Source of the DNA: Bacteroidales bacterium UBA5287
GTDB lineage: Bacteria > Bacteroidota > Bacteroidia > Bacteroidales > Dysgonomonadaceae
Direction of reading: 5' to 3'
Assembly: GCA_002411345.1 (NCBI GenBank)
Contig: DHSL01000030.1
Coordinates: forward strand, 88,360 to 152,359
Length of the DNA: 64,000 nt
The notes below the pieces were generated by a model, which searched no databases, was not told the origin of the DNA, and saw only the letters and a list, made by a program, of their open reading frames with translations. This document shows, one piece after another, positions 45,150 through 54,809 of the stretch. Made by a program: the position numbers and the translations under genes. Position 1 is the first letter of the stretch. Every line of letters begins with the position of its first letter.

Positions 45150-46436
45150 ATGAGTTTCAGATTATCATTTCCATTAGTAGTTTTAATTTGGCTGAACACA
45201 TTCAATGTTATCGGTCAATCTATCACTCTAGATGATTGTCAGGAAAAAGCAGCGGCCAATTACCCAGCTATTGCCCGTTACGACATTATTGAAAAAACTA
45301 AGAATTTTGACATTGCCAATGCTAACAAATTGTATCTACCTCAGGGTACTTTGAGTGCTCAGGCCAGTTGGCAATCAGAAGTAACCAGTATCAATCTTGA
45401 TTTGCCACAAGGATTTCCACCGATTGATATACCTGTACCAAGTCAGGATCAGTACAAGGTAGCAGCCGAGTTGAATCAATTGATTTGGGATGGAGGAAAA
45501 ATATCAGCACAGAAAAAAAGTATAGACGCCAATGCTGAATTGGAAAAAAAGCAGTTAGACAGTGAAATATATAAGTTAAAAGAGCGAGTAAACAATCTCT
45601 ATTTTGGCATACTGTTAATACGTGAGCAAATCAATCAGCAAGAAATATTAGAAAAGGAACTCCAACGCAATTACAATAATGTTCAGAGTTATGTTCAAAA
45701 TGGTGTAGCAAACGAAGCCGACCTGAGTGTAGTTAAAGTAGAACTGTTGAAAGTCGGTCAGCAGCGCATACAACTTGAATCATCATTGCAAGCATTTATT
45801 CAAATGCTGTCAGTATTTATTGGAGATCAATTAGATACAAGCACAATATTTATTAAGCCAAGTCCCGTTATTGCGTTGCCCTCGACCGTTGTCAACCGAC
45901 CAGAATTACAAGCATTTATTGCCCAAGAAAATGTTTTAGAATCACAAAGATCCCTTTTGAATTCAAAAAACAGTCCCATTGTTGGAGCCTTTGCTCAAGG
46001 CGGATATGGCAAACCCGGGTTAAACATGTTCAAAAATGAGTTTTCCCCATATTTTTTAGGCGGTGTTCGCATCACTTGGAATTTCGGGAATTTGTATACG
46101 TTGAAGAATGACAAAAAGAAAATAGACCTGCAGAAACTTTCCGTAGACACCCAAAGAGATACATTTCTGCACAATTTGAATATGCAGATACCCCAGCAAC
46201 AAATTGAGATAGAGAAATTTAGGAAGATAATGAAAGATGACAATGAAATCATCAGGCTTAGGACTTTGATTCGCGAATCCGCAGAAACAAAGGTAGAAAA
46301 TGGGACGATGACAGTCTCTGATTTAATGAAAGAGATCAATGCAGAAGAATCAGCCAAGCAATCGAAGAACCTTCATGAAATACAATATTTGATGTCGATC
46401 TATTCACTCGAATACACAACAAACAGTAAAAAATAA
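45150..46436 (+). CDS. TolC-family outer-membrane protein of the TetR-linked exporter
   Basis: A 428-aa TolC-type channel with a signal peptide (ending VIGQ, about residue 22) and paired coiled-coil repeats (SITLDDCQEKAAANYPAIAR, VNNLYFGILLIREQINQQEI, VENGTMTVSDLMKEINAEE). It begins 25 bp after the TetR stop and should join the HlyD-type adaptor encoded next to span the periplasm and outer membrane. Confidence 0.9.
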   Translation: MSFRLSFPLVVLIWLNTFNVIGQSITLDDCQEKAAANYPAIARYDIIEKTKNFDIANANKLYLPQGTLSAQASWQSEVTSINLDLPQGFPPIDIPVPSQDQYKVAAELNQLIWDGGKISAQKKSIDANAELEKKQLDSEIYKLKERVNNLYFGILLIREQINQQEILEKELQRNYNNVQSYVQNGVANEADLSVVKVELLKVGQQRIQLESSLQAFIQMLSVFIGDQLDTSTIFIKPSPVIALPSTVVNRPELQAFIAQENVLESQRSLLNSKNSPIVGAFAQGGYGKPGLNMFKNEFSPYFLGGVRITWNFGNLYTLKNDKKKIDLQKLSVDTQRDTFLHNLNMQIPQQQIEIEKFRKIMKDDNEIIRLRTLIRESAETKVENGTMTVSDLMKEINAEESAKQSKNLHEIQYLMSIYSLEYTTNSKK

Positions 46437-46460
46437 ACAAACTTATAAATAAACTGACAA

Positions 46461-47357
46461 ATGAAATCATATTCTTTATTGCTACTTACAATTCCGTTTG
46501 TTATTCTGCTATCATGCAATAAAAACAAAGGTGATTACGATGCCACAGGATCATTTGAGGCAACAGAAATTATTGTATCATCACAAGCAAATGGTAAAAT
46601 ATTAAGTTTAGATGTTACCGAAGGAGATCAGTTGGAACAAGGCAAAGTAGTAGGCATAGTGGACAGTACGCAACTCTATCTTCAAAAGATGAGTCTCCTT
46701 TCCAATGCCAAAGGTGTACGAGCCCAACAGCCAGATATTCAGACACAGACAGCAGTCATTCAAGATCAAATTAAAACGTTGGAACGAGAAAAGGCACGAG
46801 TTGAAAGACTGATTGCAGCCAACGCCGCAAATCAAAAACAACTCGACGATATAGAATCACAGATAGAAGTCCTTCAGAGTCAGCTTTCGGCACAAACCTC
46901 AACCCTTCGTAAAAGCAGTCAGAACATATCAGCACAAAGTTCGACACTCGATATTCAGATTGCTCAATTGAACGATCAGCTTGAAAAAACGCGAATTGTA
47001 AGTCCGATTACCGGCACCGTACTGAATAGATTTGCAGAAGCAGGCGAATTGGCAACTATGGGAACACCATTGTTCAAGATAGCCAATTTAGACACGATGT
47101 ATTTGAGAGCCTATGTTACTAATGATCAGCTTGCAAAGATCAAATTGAAAGACGAAGTAACCGTTCGAGTAGATGATGGAGAAGGCGGTATGAAAACCTA
47201 TCAAGGCACCATTAGTTGGATATCCAACAAATCGGAGTTCACCCCAAAAACCATACAAACAAAAGATGAGCGGGCAAACTTAGTTTATGCTTTGAAGATT
47301 ACCGTTCCAAATGACGGCTTTTTAAAAATTGGCATGTACGGAGAAGTGAAGTTTTAA
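46461..47357 (+). CDS. HlyD-type adaptor lipoprotein (YbhG-like)
   Basis: A 298-aa membrane-fusion protein. The signal ends in a lipobox (ILLSCNKNKGD, Cys19). Lipoyl half-motifs ANGKILSLDVTEGDQLEQGK and IVSPITGTVLNRFAEAGE flank a long coiled coil (about 75-175). The C-terminal beta domain includes LKIGMYGEVKF. It resembles YbhG and sits 4 bp before the first ATPase gene. Confidence 0.9.
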   Translation: MKSYSLLLLTIPFVILLSCNKNKGDYDATGSFEATEIIVSSQANGKILSLDVTEGDQLEQGKVVGIVDSTQLYLQKMSLLSNAKGVRAQQPDIQTQTAVIQDQIKTLEREKARVERLIAANAANQKQLDDIESQIEVLQSQLSAQTSTLRKSSQNISAQSSTLDIQIAQLNDQLEKTRIVSPITGTVLNRFAEAGELATMGTPLFKIANLDTMYLRAYVTNDQLAKIKLKDEVTVRVDDGEGGMKTYQGTISWISNKSEFTPKTIQTKDERANLVYALKITVPNDGFLKIGMYGEVKF

Positions 47358-47361
47358 GAAA

Positions 47362-48267
47362 ATGATTGAAGTAAAAGATTTACATAAAAGCTACGGCAGG
47401 CATGGTAAAGCAAACGCCCTGAATGGCATCACATTTACAGTGAAAAAAGGAGAAATATTCGGTGTAATTGGTCCCGACGGTGCCGGTAAATCATCACTAT
47501 TCAGGATTCTTGCATCTTTGATTCTTCCAGATAGCGGGACTGTAACGATTAATGGATTTGAAGTGATAAAAGATTATCAGAAAATCAGACAGATAATTGG
47601 TTATATGCCAGGACGATTTTCTCTTTATCAGGATTTAAGTGTAGAAGAAAATCTGAAGTTTTTTGCCACACTCTTCAATACAACAATAGAAGAGAACTAT
47701 TATCTAATCAAAGATATTTACCAGCAGATTGAGCCCTTTAAGAATAGGCGTGCAGGTGCACTTTCGGGAGGAATGAAACAGAAGTTGGCGCTTAGCTGCG
47801 CACTAATTCATAAACCCGAAATTTTGATTTTGGATGAGCCCACCACGGGAGTCGATCCCGTTTCGCGAAAAGAATTCTGGGACATGTTGGATCGACTTAA
47901 GGAACAAGGAATTACTATACTTGTCTCCACTGCCTATATGGATGAAGCCAGTCGTTGTGACCGAATTGCCTTGATACTTGAAGGTAAATTTATTGGAAGC
48001 AACACCCCGCAAGGAATTATTGATGATTACTCAGAAATATTATGGTCGGTAATTGGAGGTAAAATGTCGACTTTATTATCTGTGTTGCGCAATCATCCAA
48101 AGGTAAAGAGCAGTTTTGCATTTGGAGACAAGCTTCACATTACAGTAAAAGAAGGTTTACAAACATTTGATTTGAAGCAATATCTGTTAAACAAAGGGTT
48201 CAACAACGTTTGTATTGATCCCATCCAACCAACAATAGAAGATTGTTTTATGGCTTTGACAAGTTAA
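47362..48267 (+). CDS. ABC transporter ATPase (first of a YbhF-like pair)
   Basis: A 301-aa ATPase with Walker A GPDGAGKSS, a full ABC signature LSGGMKQKLAL and Walker B LILDEPTTGVDP. The extra C-terminal about 80 residues are typical of drug-exporter ATPases. It corresponds to the first half of the fused double ATPase YbhF. The following ATPase gene starts 2 bp after its stop. Confidence 0.92.
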   Translation: MIEVKDLHKSYGRHGKANALNGITFTVKKGEIFGVIGPDGAGKSSLFRILASLILPDSGTVTINGFEVIKDYQKIRQIIGYMPGRFSLYQDLSVEENLKFFATLFNTTIEENYYLIKDIYQQIEPFKNRRAGALSGGMKQKLALSCALIHKPEILILDEPTTGVDPVSRKEFWDMLDRLKEQGITILVSTAYMDEASRCDRIALILEGKFIGSNTPQGIIDDYSEILWSVIGGKMSTLLSVLRNHPKVKSSFAFGDKLHITVKEGLQTFDLKQYLLNKGFNNVCIDPIQPTIEDCFMALTS

Positions 48268-48269
48268 TT

Positions 48270-49013
48270 ATGATGAATGAAAATGTTATTGAAGTATCAA
48301 ATCTTACGAAAAGATTCGGACATTTCACAGCGGTAGATCACATCACTTTTAATGTGAAAAGAGGAGAGATTTTTGGTTTTCTGGGTGCCAATGGTGCAGG
48401 AAAAACCACTGCGATGCAAATGCTTTGTGGAATTAGTTTACCAACAGAAGGAAAAGGAACTGTTGCCGGTTTTGATATAATTAAAGAGAATGAAAAGATT
48501 AAACGAAATATCGGATATATGAGTCAGAAGTTCTCACTTTACGAAGATCTTAAAGTGTGGGAAAACATCCGTCTTTTTGGTGGAATTTATGGACTCTCCG
48601 ACAAGGTGATTGCGGAAAAGACAGACGAGTTGTTAGAAAAATTAAATTTTCAACATGAGCGCAACACTCTGGTGAAATACCTCCCGTTAGGTTGGAAACA
48701 GAAACTGGCATTTTCGGTGGCTATATTTCATGAGCCGAACATTGTCTTTTTAGATGAGCCCACGGGAGGTGTCGACCCAGCAATGCGTCGTCAGTTTTGG
48801 GAAATGATTTATTCAGCATCTGATCGTGGAATCACTGTTTTTGTAACCACTCATTATATGGATGAAGCAGAATATTGCAATCGTGTTTCTATTATGGTTG
48901 ACGGTCACATTGACGCACTTGATTCACCTTCGACGTTACGCAGTCAGTTTAATACCGAATCAATGGATGAAGTTTTTCGTCAGTTGGCACGTAAAGCAAA
49001 AAGAGCAGATTGA
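48270..49013 (+). CDS. ABC transporter ATPase (second of the pair, variant signature)
   Basis: The frame opens at a TTG at 48243, but the ATG at 48270 is preferred because it clears the upstream gene and starts at the domain (MMNENVIEVSNLTKRFG); 247 aa. Walker A is GANGAGKTT and Walker B IVFLDEPTGGVDP. The ABC signature is LPLGWKQKLAFS instead of LSGGQ, as I recall for the second half of YbhF/RbbA-type proteins. The two ATPases should form an asymmetric heterodimer. Confidence 0.9.
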   Translation: MMNENVIEVSNLTKRFGHFTAVDHITFNVKRGEIFGFLGANGAGKTTAMQMLCGISLPTEGKGTVAGFDIIKENEKIKRNIGYMSQKFSLYEDLKVWENIRLFGGIYGLSDKVIAEKTDELLEKLNFQHERNTLVKYLPLGWKQKLAFSVAIFHEPNIVFLDEPTGGVDPAMRRQFWEMIYSASDRGITVFVTTHYMDEAEYCNRVSIMVDGHIDALDSPSTLRSQFNTESMDEVFRQLARKAKRAD

Positions 49014-49033
49014 TATTTATAAAGTACTCAAAA

Positions 49034-50140
49034 ATGAAACAATTAATTGCATTTGTAAACAAGGAATTCCATCATATCTTTCGTGATAGCAGAACATTAT
49101 TGGTAATTCTTGGAATACCAATTGTCCAAATCTTGTTGTTTGGTTTTGCTATTAACATGGAAGTTCAAGATATCAGAGTCGCTTTTTATGACCCCACTCC
49201 CGATGCTTTTACCACAGGAATTACAGAGCGGATTCGTCAGAACGCCTACTTTAATTATCTTGGCAAAGTAAACTCTATGAATGAAATGGAAGTTGTAATG
49301 AGAAAAGGCAAACTCGATTTAGCTATTGTATTTGAACAAGACTTTCAAGAAAATCTTGTTCATTCAGGAAATGCAGCTGTGCAACTACTCTCGAACAGTT
49401 CAGATCCCAACAGAGGATCTATTTCTGTGAACTATGCAATGGCCATTATAGCCGATTACCAAAAAGATCAAATGAATATTTCCCAGATACCCTTTCAGAT
49501 TCAAACTGAAAATAGAATGGTTTACAATCCTTTGATGAAATCATCTTATATGTTTGTGCCCGGAATCATGGGGTTGGTTATGATGATTATTTGTACTATC
49601 ATGACATCAGTTTCCATTGTTCGTGAAAAGGAGAGAGGAACTATGGAAGTTCTTCTTGCATCGCCCCTGAAACATGGAACCATGATCTTTGCCAAAACAA
49701 TTCCCTATATGGTAATCTCCTTTATTGACTTTATTATTATTTTACTTTTAAGCTATTTTGTGCTTGATGTGCCTGTCAACGGCAGTCTTTTTCTGCTCTG
49801 TTTGATAGCTATCCTCTACATATTTTTGTCTCTTTCATACGGATTAACGATTTCAACTCTAGTCGACAAACAAGTCAACGCGGTAATTATTTCAGCTATG
49901 ACAGCAATGATTCCAGTATTGATGCTTTCCGGGATGATCTTTCCTATTGACAACATGCCAAATGTACTTCAATATTTTTCGACGATTGTACCTGCTAGAT
50001 GGTTTATTGATGCAATTAGAAAAGTGATGATCCAAGGTCAGGGATTGACGATGGTTTGGAAGGATGTTTTGATATTAATAGGAATGACCGTGTTTTTGTT
50101 GGCAGTTACTGCTGTGAACACTAAAAAAAGGTTGGAGTAA
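49034..50140 (+). CDS. ABC-2 type permease (YbhS/YbhR-like), first copy
   Basis: The ATG at 49034 (MKQLIAFVNKEFHHIFRD) is preferred to the opening at 49010, giving 368 aa. It has one N-terminal helix (about 20-42), a large periplasmic part with VAFYDPTPDAFTTGI, and five C-terminal helices with REKERGTMEVLLASPLKHG and LMLSGMIFPIDNMP, the ABC-2 drug-exporter signature. It pairs with the second permease at 50296. Confidence 0.92.
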   Translation: MKQLIAFVNKEFHHIFRDSRTLLVILGIPIVQILLFGFAINMEVQDIRVAFYDPTPDAFTTGITERIRQNAYFNYLGKVNSMNEMEVVMRKGKLDLAIVFEQDFQENLVHSGNAAVQLLSNSSDPNRGSISVNYAMAIIADYQKDQMNISQIPFQIQTENRMVYNPLMKSSYMFVPGIMGLVMMIICTIMTSVSIVREKERGTMEVLLASPLKHGTMIFAKTIPYMVISFIDFIIILLLSYFVLDVPVNGSLFLLCLIAILYIFLSLSYGLTISTLVDKQVNAVIISAMTAMIPVLMLSGMIFPIDNMPNVLQYFSTIVPARWFIDAIRKVMIQGQGLTMVWKDVLILIGMTVFLLAVTAVNTKKRLE

Positions 50141-50295
50141 AGGTTGAGAGTTCAGCGTATAAAATAAAATTGAAAATATCAGCATATACTACAGAATGAT
50201 TCAAATTACAAAAGTTTAAAGTCTACAAACTGCTTATTAACATTATAAATTAAATAGTTTAGGGTCAAAAGCTGATTACTGAATATTGAAAAAAT

Positions 50296-51432
50296 ATGAA
50301 AACAATAAAATTCCTCATAGAAAAAGAGTTTAAACAGATGTTCAGGAATCCACTGATTCCCAGAATGATAGTAGCGTATCCCATCATGGTGATACTTGTG
50401 TTCCCATGGGCTATCAGTTTTGAAATAAAAAACATCAAAATCGATGTAGTAGATCACAATAAAAGCACCTATTCTCGAAGACTTACTGAAAAAATAGAAG
50501 CTTCAAGATACTTTATTTTGAACGCAACCCCACCCGATTACCAGACAGCAATGCAGAATATGGAAAGTGGCGAAACTGATATGATAATGGAGATTCCATC
50601 TTCGTTTGATAAAGAGTTGATAAAAAACAGAACATCCGGAGTGGGTATGGCTGTAAATTCAGTAAACGGTACACAAGGTCTATTAGGCAGTAATTATATC
50701 ATGCAGATTGTTAACGACTTTTCTTCGGAACTTCGTGGTGAGCTCATGCATACATTACCTCTAAAAACCAGAGCTTCCATGATTAAGATGCCAAAAATTG
50801 AAATCCTTCAGCAATATAAGTTTAATCCTGCATTAGATTATAAGAACTTTATGATTCCAGGCTTTATGGTGCTGTTGCTCACACTCATTTGTGGCATTTT
50901 GCCGGCACTTAACATTGTGATGGAAAAAGAAAATGGGACAATTAACCAGATTAATGTTACTCCAGTAAACAGAATAGTGTTTATTTTGGCAAAGCTAATC
51001 CCCTTTTGGATTGTCGGTTTAGTTGTTATGATTATCTCTGTATCTGCAGCATATCTGTTGTATGGACTTTGGCCAACAGGAAATATTATTGCCGTACTTT
51101 TATCTGCAATTGTGTTTATCATTTCCATTTCGGGTCTAGGAATAATTATCTCAAATTATTCAGAGACAATGCAACAGGCGAGTTTTTTGGTGATGTTCTT
51201 TATTTTAATTTTGATCTTGCTTGGTGGAATGTTCACCCCAATTTCCAGCATGCCTACATGGGCTCAAACTATTGCCTACATTAATCCGTTTACATATTTG
51301 ACAAATACTTTTAGAATGCTCTATCTGAACGGAAGCTCTTTGGCTGATGTATCCGGAAACCTAATGAATTTGGGTATAATTGCTGTAGTATTGAATGGTT
51401 GGGCTGTAATTAGTTACAAGAAAAGAGGATAA
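50296..51432 (+). CDS. ABC-2 type permease (YbhS/YbhR-like), second copy
   Basis: A 378-aa permease paralogous to its neighbour: N-terminal KFLIEKEFKQMFRNPLIPRM, periplasmic domain with IKIDVVDHNKSTYSRRL, five C-terminal helices, MEKENGTINQINVTPVNR and LLGGMFTPISSMPTWAQT. The 155-bp gap before it is unusually long for this tight operon and contains no recognised promoter or terminator. It is the last intact gene; the decayed fragment at 51434 begins at once after the stop. Confidence 0.92.
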   Translation: MKTIKFLIEKEFKQMFRNPLIPRMIVAYPIMVILVFPWAISFEIKNIKIDVVDHNKSTYSRRLTEKIEASRYFILNATPPDYQTAMQNMESGETDMIMEIPSSFDKELIKNRTSGVGMAVNSVNGTQGLLGSNYIMQIVNDFSSELRGELMHTLPLKTRASMIKMPKIEILQQYKFNPALDYKNFMIPGFMVLLLTLICGILPALNIVMEKENGTINQINVTPVNRIVFILAKLIPFWIVGLVVMIISVSAAYLLYGLWPTGNIIAVLLSAIVFIISISGLGIIISNYSETMQQASFLVMFFILILILLGGMFTPISSMPTWAQTIAYINPFTYLTNTFRMLYLNGSSLADVSGNLMNLGIIAVVLNGWAVISYKKRG

Positions 51433-51433
51433 A

Positions 51434-51690
51434 ATTGAAAAGATATTATTTATATTTATCTCAATATCCTTTTTATACGTGGTTGAAATAAATGCGCAGT
51501 CTGTAATTAGTCTTCAGGATTCTACAAAAAGAAATCTAACTAAAAAGATTTGAGGATATAAAAATCAAAAAGGAGAAAAATAAATTGAATCTGAAATTAA
51601 CAGAAGTTTATATTATCAAAAAGATGGATTCTTTGCCTTCATTTTCAAATTATAAAGACAATTACTTTGTAAAATGTTTTTAGTTACATT
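51434..51690 (+). pseudogene. Remnant of a secreted protein gene, possibly phospholipase A family
   Basis: Right after the permease stop, an ATT-initiated frame reads IEKILFIFISISFLYVVEIN and continues AQSVISLQDSTKRNL, a convincing signal peptide plus mature start, then stops at a TGA near 51550. Shifting one frame at the A-run restores a coding-like segment (KRFEDIKIKKEKNK, then LNLKLTEVYI and MDSLPSFSNYKDNYFV), ending at a TAG near 51683. YKDNYFV-type motifs early in the protein recall Bacteroidetes phospholipase A proteins, from memory. A lost ATG, a frameshift and a missing body indicate decay. The identity is uncertain. Confidence 0.45.
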
Positions 51691-51958
51691 CAAACTCTTA
51701 AGTATATTTACTAAAGATGTTAACACTTATTATTTTCGCAATTATGTTTCAACCCATCTTACTATTTAGAGAATTACCAACATATATAAATCAGTATTAG
51801 CTGCAAAGAATTTAAATGCTAATTTGCCAACATTTCAATTGTTTTTATTTGTTTTGTTAGACTACAATAGATTAACTATCTGTCATTCTGCACATTACAA
51901 GACATTACATTTACATTAAAGATTAGTTCAAAATGTGTTTTTTACAACTTTTTTTTGC

Positions 51959-51966
51959 TAAATTTG
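51959..51966 (+). promoter_or_regulatory. Candidate -7 box upstream of the DUF47-pit genes
   Basis: TAAATTTG matches TAnnTTTG, about 105 nt before the ATG at 52070. No good -33 box is seen. The interval 51691-51958 is AT-rich without a supported gene. Confidence 0.35.
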
Positions 51967-52069
51967 TGGAAATTTCATTGACATGTCACATCACTTTCTA
52001 AGTTGTTAGTTTACTGACATTTAGAAATGTTATAAAATTTTTACTCTTAATTATTTAATTAAAACATAA

Positions 52070-52717
52070 ATGGATAATACTTTTTTTAGTAAGTTCACCC
52101 CAAAAGAACCAAAGTTTTTTCCTCTTTTAAAAGGAATTGTGGAAGTAATCAAATCTGCCTCTGATTTAATGTTAGAGTTAGTAGAAAAGGGCAATCATCA
52201 AAATGCTGGAGATTACTATAAGAAAATCAAGGAAGAAGAGCGTAAAGGCGATGCTATTTCCAACCAAATTTTTGATGAGTTGAACAAATCGTTTATCACT
52301 CCTTTTGACCGTGAAGACATCCATCATCTTGCAACCCGTTTGGACGATGTGACTGACTATATCAATAGTGCCGCAAAACGAATATTTCTTTATAACCCAA
52401 AAGAAATGCCTGAGGGAGCTAAAGAATTAGCATTGCTTATCCAGGAATCTGCTATATGGATGGAGAAAGCTGTTGATGAACTGGATGTTTTGAAAAAAAG
52501 CAGGGCCAATGTTTCTCAATATTGCAATCAATTACATGTTATTGAAAATAAGGCAGACGATGTATATGAACATTTTCTAATTCAGCTTTTTGAGAAACAG
52601 CACGATGGTGTTGAATTGATCAAGGAGAAAGAGATTATGTATGAATTGGAAAAAGCAACTGACGCGGCTGAAGGTGTTGGTAAAATTATCAAAACAATTA
52701 TAGTAAAATACGCTTAA
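52070..52717 (+). CDS. DUF47 (PhoU-like) Pit accessory protein
   Basis: A 215-aa all-helical protein of the DUF47 family, related to PhoU and usually encoded next to Pit phosphate permeases. Typical stretches are FFPLLKGIVEVIKSASDLML, IKEEERKGDAISNQIFDELN, FITPFDREDIHHLATRLDDV and IENKADDVYEHFLIQLF. It likely modulates the transporter encoded 143 bp downstream. Confidence 0.93.
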   Translation: MDNTFFSKFTPKEPKFFPLLKGIVEVIKSASDLMLELVEKGNHQNAGDYYKKIKEEERKGDAISNQIFDELNKSFITPFDREDIHHLATRLDDVTDYINSAAKRIFLYNPKEMPEGAKELALLIQESAIWMEKAVDELDVLKKSRANVSQYCNQLHVIENKADDVYEHFLIQLFEKQHDGVELIKEKEIMYELEKATDAAEGVGKIIKTIIVKYA

Positions 52718-52860
52718 AGTCTGAGTGTAACAATAGAAGATTTTAAAATTTAAAGAAAGAAGTCAGAAATAAAGGTAATTGAGAAAATTATTTTCTTGAT
52801 TATCGTTAAACACTTTTTTCAAACGAATTACAAACAACATACTGTAAACTAAATCATCAA

Positions 52861-53892
52861 ATGACTCTACTCATCGTTATAGTTGTATTAGCACTTATTT
52901 TTGATTTTATCAACGGATTTCATGATGCGGCGAATTCAATTGCCACTATCGTTTCCACTAAGGTGCTAAAACCTTTTCAAGCCGTACTTTGGGCAGCCAC
53001 TTTCAATTTTGTGGCTTTTTTTATTGCTAAATATATTATCGGCGGATTTGGTATTGCCGATACAGTTTCTAAAACTGTAATTCCTGAGTTTATAACTCTT
53101 CCTATTATTTTTGCCGGACTGATTGCGGCAATTATTTGGAACCTTGTGACTTGGTGGTTAGGCATTCCATCTTCTTCATCTCACACTCTAATTGGAGGTT
53201 TTGCAGGAGCTGCTATTGCTGCCAACATGGGTAACTTTGCCGTAGTAAAAGCTTCTGTCATCCTTAAGATTGCCTCATTTATTATCCTGGCACCTTTTAT
53301 AGGTATGGTTGTAGCAATGTTTTTAACTATTATCCTGACATGGTCAGTTAAAAAAGCTAATCCGCATAAAGCGGATTCCTGGTTTAAGCATTTTCAGCTC
53401 GTTTCATCAGCTTTGTTTAGTATCGGCCATGGTCTGAACGATTCACAAAAAGTAATGGGCATTATTGCTGCCGCGCTGATTGCCACACACATACATCACC
53501 CTGAAATAGGTTATGGCATTGAATCCGCCAATGATTTACCAAATTGGGTAGCATTTTCTTGTTTTACTGCCATTTCGTTGGGAACAATGTCTGGTGGATG
53601 GAAGATTGTGAAAACAATGGGTACCCGTATTACGAAAGTAACTCCTTTTGAAGGTGTTGTTGCCGAAACCGCAGGAGCTTTAACTCTTTATCTTACTGAG
53701 TTCTTAAAAATACCGGTAAGTACCACCCATACGATTACCGGAGCTATTATCGGCGTTGGTTCTGTAAAACGTCTTTCGGCAGTACGCTGGGGTGTTACTC
53801 AAAAGCTGTTAATTGCCTGGATCCTTACAATTCCTGTAAGCGCTGTTATCGCTGCAATTGTTTATTGGGTGTTGGGTCATCATTTGATTTAA
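52861..53892 (+). CDS. pit: Inorganic phosphate transporter, Pit family
   Basis: A 343-aa Pit permease with the duplicated PD001131-type signatures: FDFINGFHDAANSIATIVST near the N-terminus and SIGHGLNDSQKVMGIIAAAL in the second half. Also present are GIPSSSSHTLIGGFAGAAI and PVSTTHTITGAIIGVGS. About ten membrane helices are expected. It imports metal-phosphate with protons. A strong hairpin follows the stop. Confidence 0.95.
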   Translation: MTLLIVIVVLALIFDFINGFHDAANSIATIVSTKVLKPFQAVLWAATFNFVAFFIAKYIIGGFGIADTVSKTVIPEFITLPIIFAGLIAAIIWNLVTWWLGIPSSSSHTLIGGFAGAAIAANMGNFAVVKASVILKIASFIILAPFIGMVVAMFLTIILTWSVKKANPHKADSWFKHFQLVSSALFSIGHGLNDSQKVMGIIAAALIATHIHHPEIGYGIESANDLPNWVAFSCFTAISLGTMSGGWKIVKTMGTRITKVTPFEGVVAETAGALTLYLTEFLKIPVSTTHTITGAIIGVGSVKRLSAVRWGVTQKLLIAWILTIPVSAVIAAIVYWVLGHHLI

Positions 53893-53932
53893 TCGTAAAA
53901 ACCCAGATAAAAATAAGGGTATAAATCAACAA

Positions 53933-53974
53933 AATGAACCCCGAAAGTTAGAAGTAAAACTTTCGGGGTTCATT
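53933..53974. terminator. Strong hairpin terminator after pit
   Basis: A perfect 15-bp inverted repeat (53935-53949 with 53958-53972, 8-nt loop, GC-rich CCCCG core) is extended by A-T pairs on the outside. The following tract is only moderately T-rich. It lies 40 bp past the pit stop and could work on both strands. Confidence 0.7.
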
Positions 53975-54420
53975 GTTCTCGGAAAATTAGTTACAAAGCC
54001 ACACACAAAACAGAGCAAAGAATAACTACCGACATAGGGTAATTTACATATTTGCTTTCTGCTAACGTAATAAAAGTATAGTAATGTAAAAAAACGTAAG
54101 ACATGATTCAGAAATTGCGTACAAAAAGAAAACAAATACCGAAAAGCAACAATAAGAAATCCTCCTACTTGCTCCAAAAGTCCTAACAAAAGGGAAGGTG
54201 ACAGATTATGGGCGAGTGAATTGTCGGAAGGAAACCAAAAAATGCAACCAATTATTGCCGAATAAAGTGGAAGTTTAAAACGTCGTACATTCAGATTAGA
54301 ATTTGAAGCATTTGTTGAAAGGTGTGAAGAAATAGGAGATTATATAATTTTATTCAAAATAATGTCGAAATAATACTACGATTATTTCGTGGAATTAACA
54401 ATAATAATTTTGCACATTAT

Positions 54421-54537
54421 TATATAATATATATAAAATATATTATATTTGTCAAATTTAAACTTAATACATAATTTAATATATTATTTTATATAATATA
54501 TATAAAATATATTATCTTTGTTAAATATAAACTTAAT
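54421..54537 (+). repeat. Tandem 69-bp-period repeat with two -7 boxes ahead of the second SusCD locus
   Basis: Two nearly identical segments of about 48 bp start at 54421 and 54490 (period 69 bp). Each is an AT-rich run of TATAATATATATAAAATATA type, then a perfect Bacteroidetes -7 box (TATATTTG 54444-54451 and TATCTTTG 54513-54520) and an AAACTTAAT tail. They may be duplicated promoters for the operon starting at 54810. The flanks 53975-54420 and 54538-54809 have no intact gene; only short coding-like scraps were seen. Confidence 0.65.
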
Positions 54538-54809
54538 GAATACTTTGCACAAGTAATATAATTTACTTTAACAAATATGAATTTGAAAAAAAAGTGAAGG
54601 TGTTTTCGGTCGTTTAAAAGAGTTTAAACCAAACCTAACTTTTCTTGGATTAAATGTATAAATACCAAACAAGTATGATTTTGAAACGATTGGAATCATC
54701 ACTTAATGAGGGAGAAATATCGAATCTATAAAATGCCAAACGATGAAATTGAACAAATTTCAAGCATCAAATTAAATTGATTTATATAATTATTTTAATT
54801 TTTATTAAT

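Noticed and set aside
53926..54189. 87-codon minus-strand frame after pit
   Set aside because: It ends inside the strong terminator hairpin and its sequence looks like random AT-rich translation.
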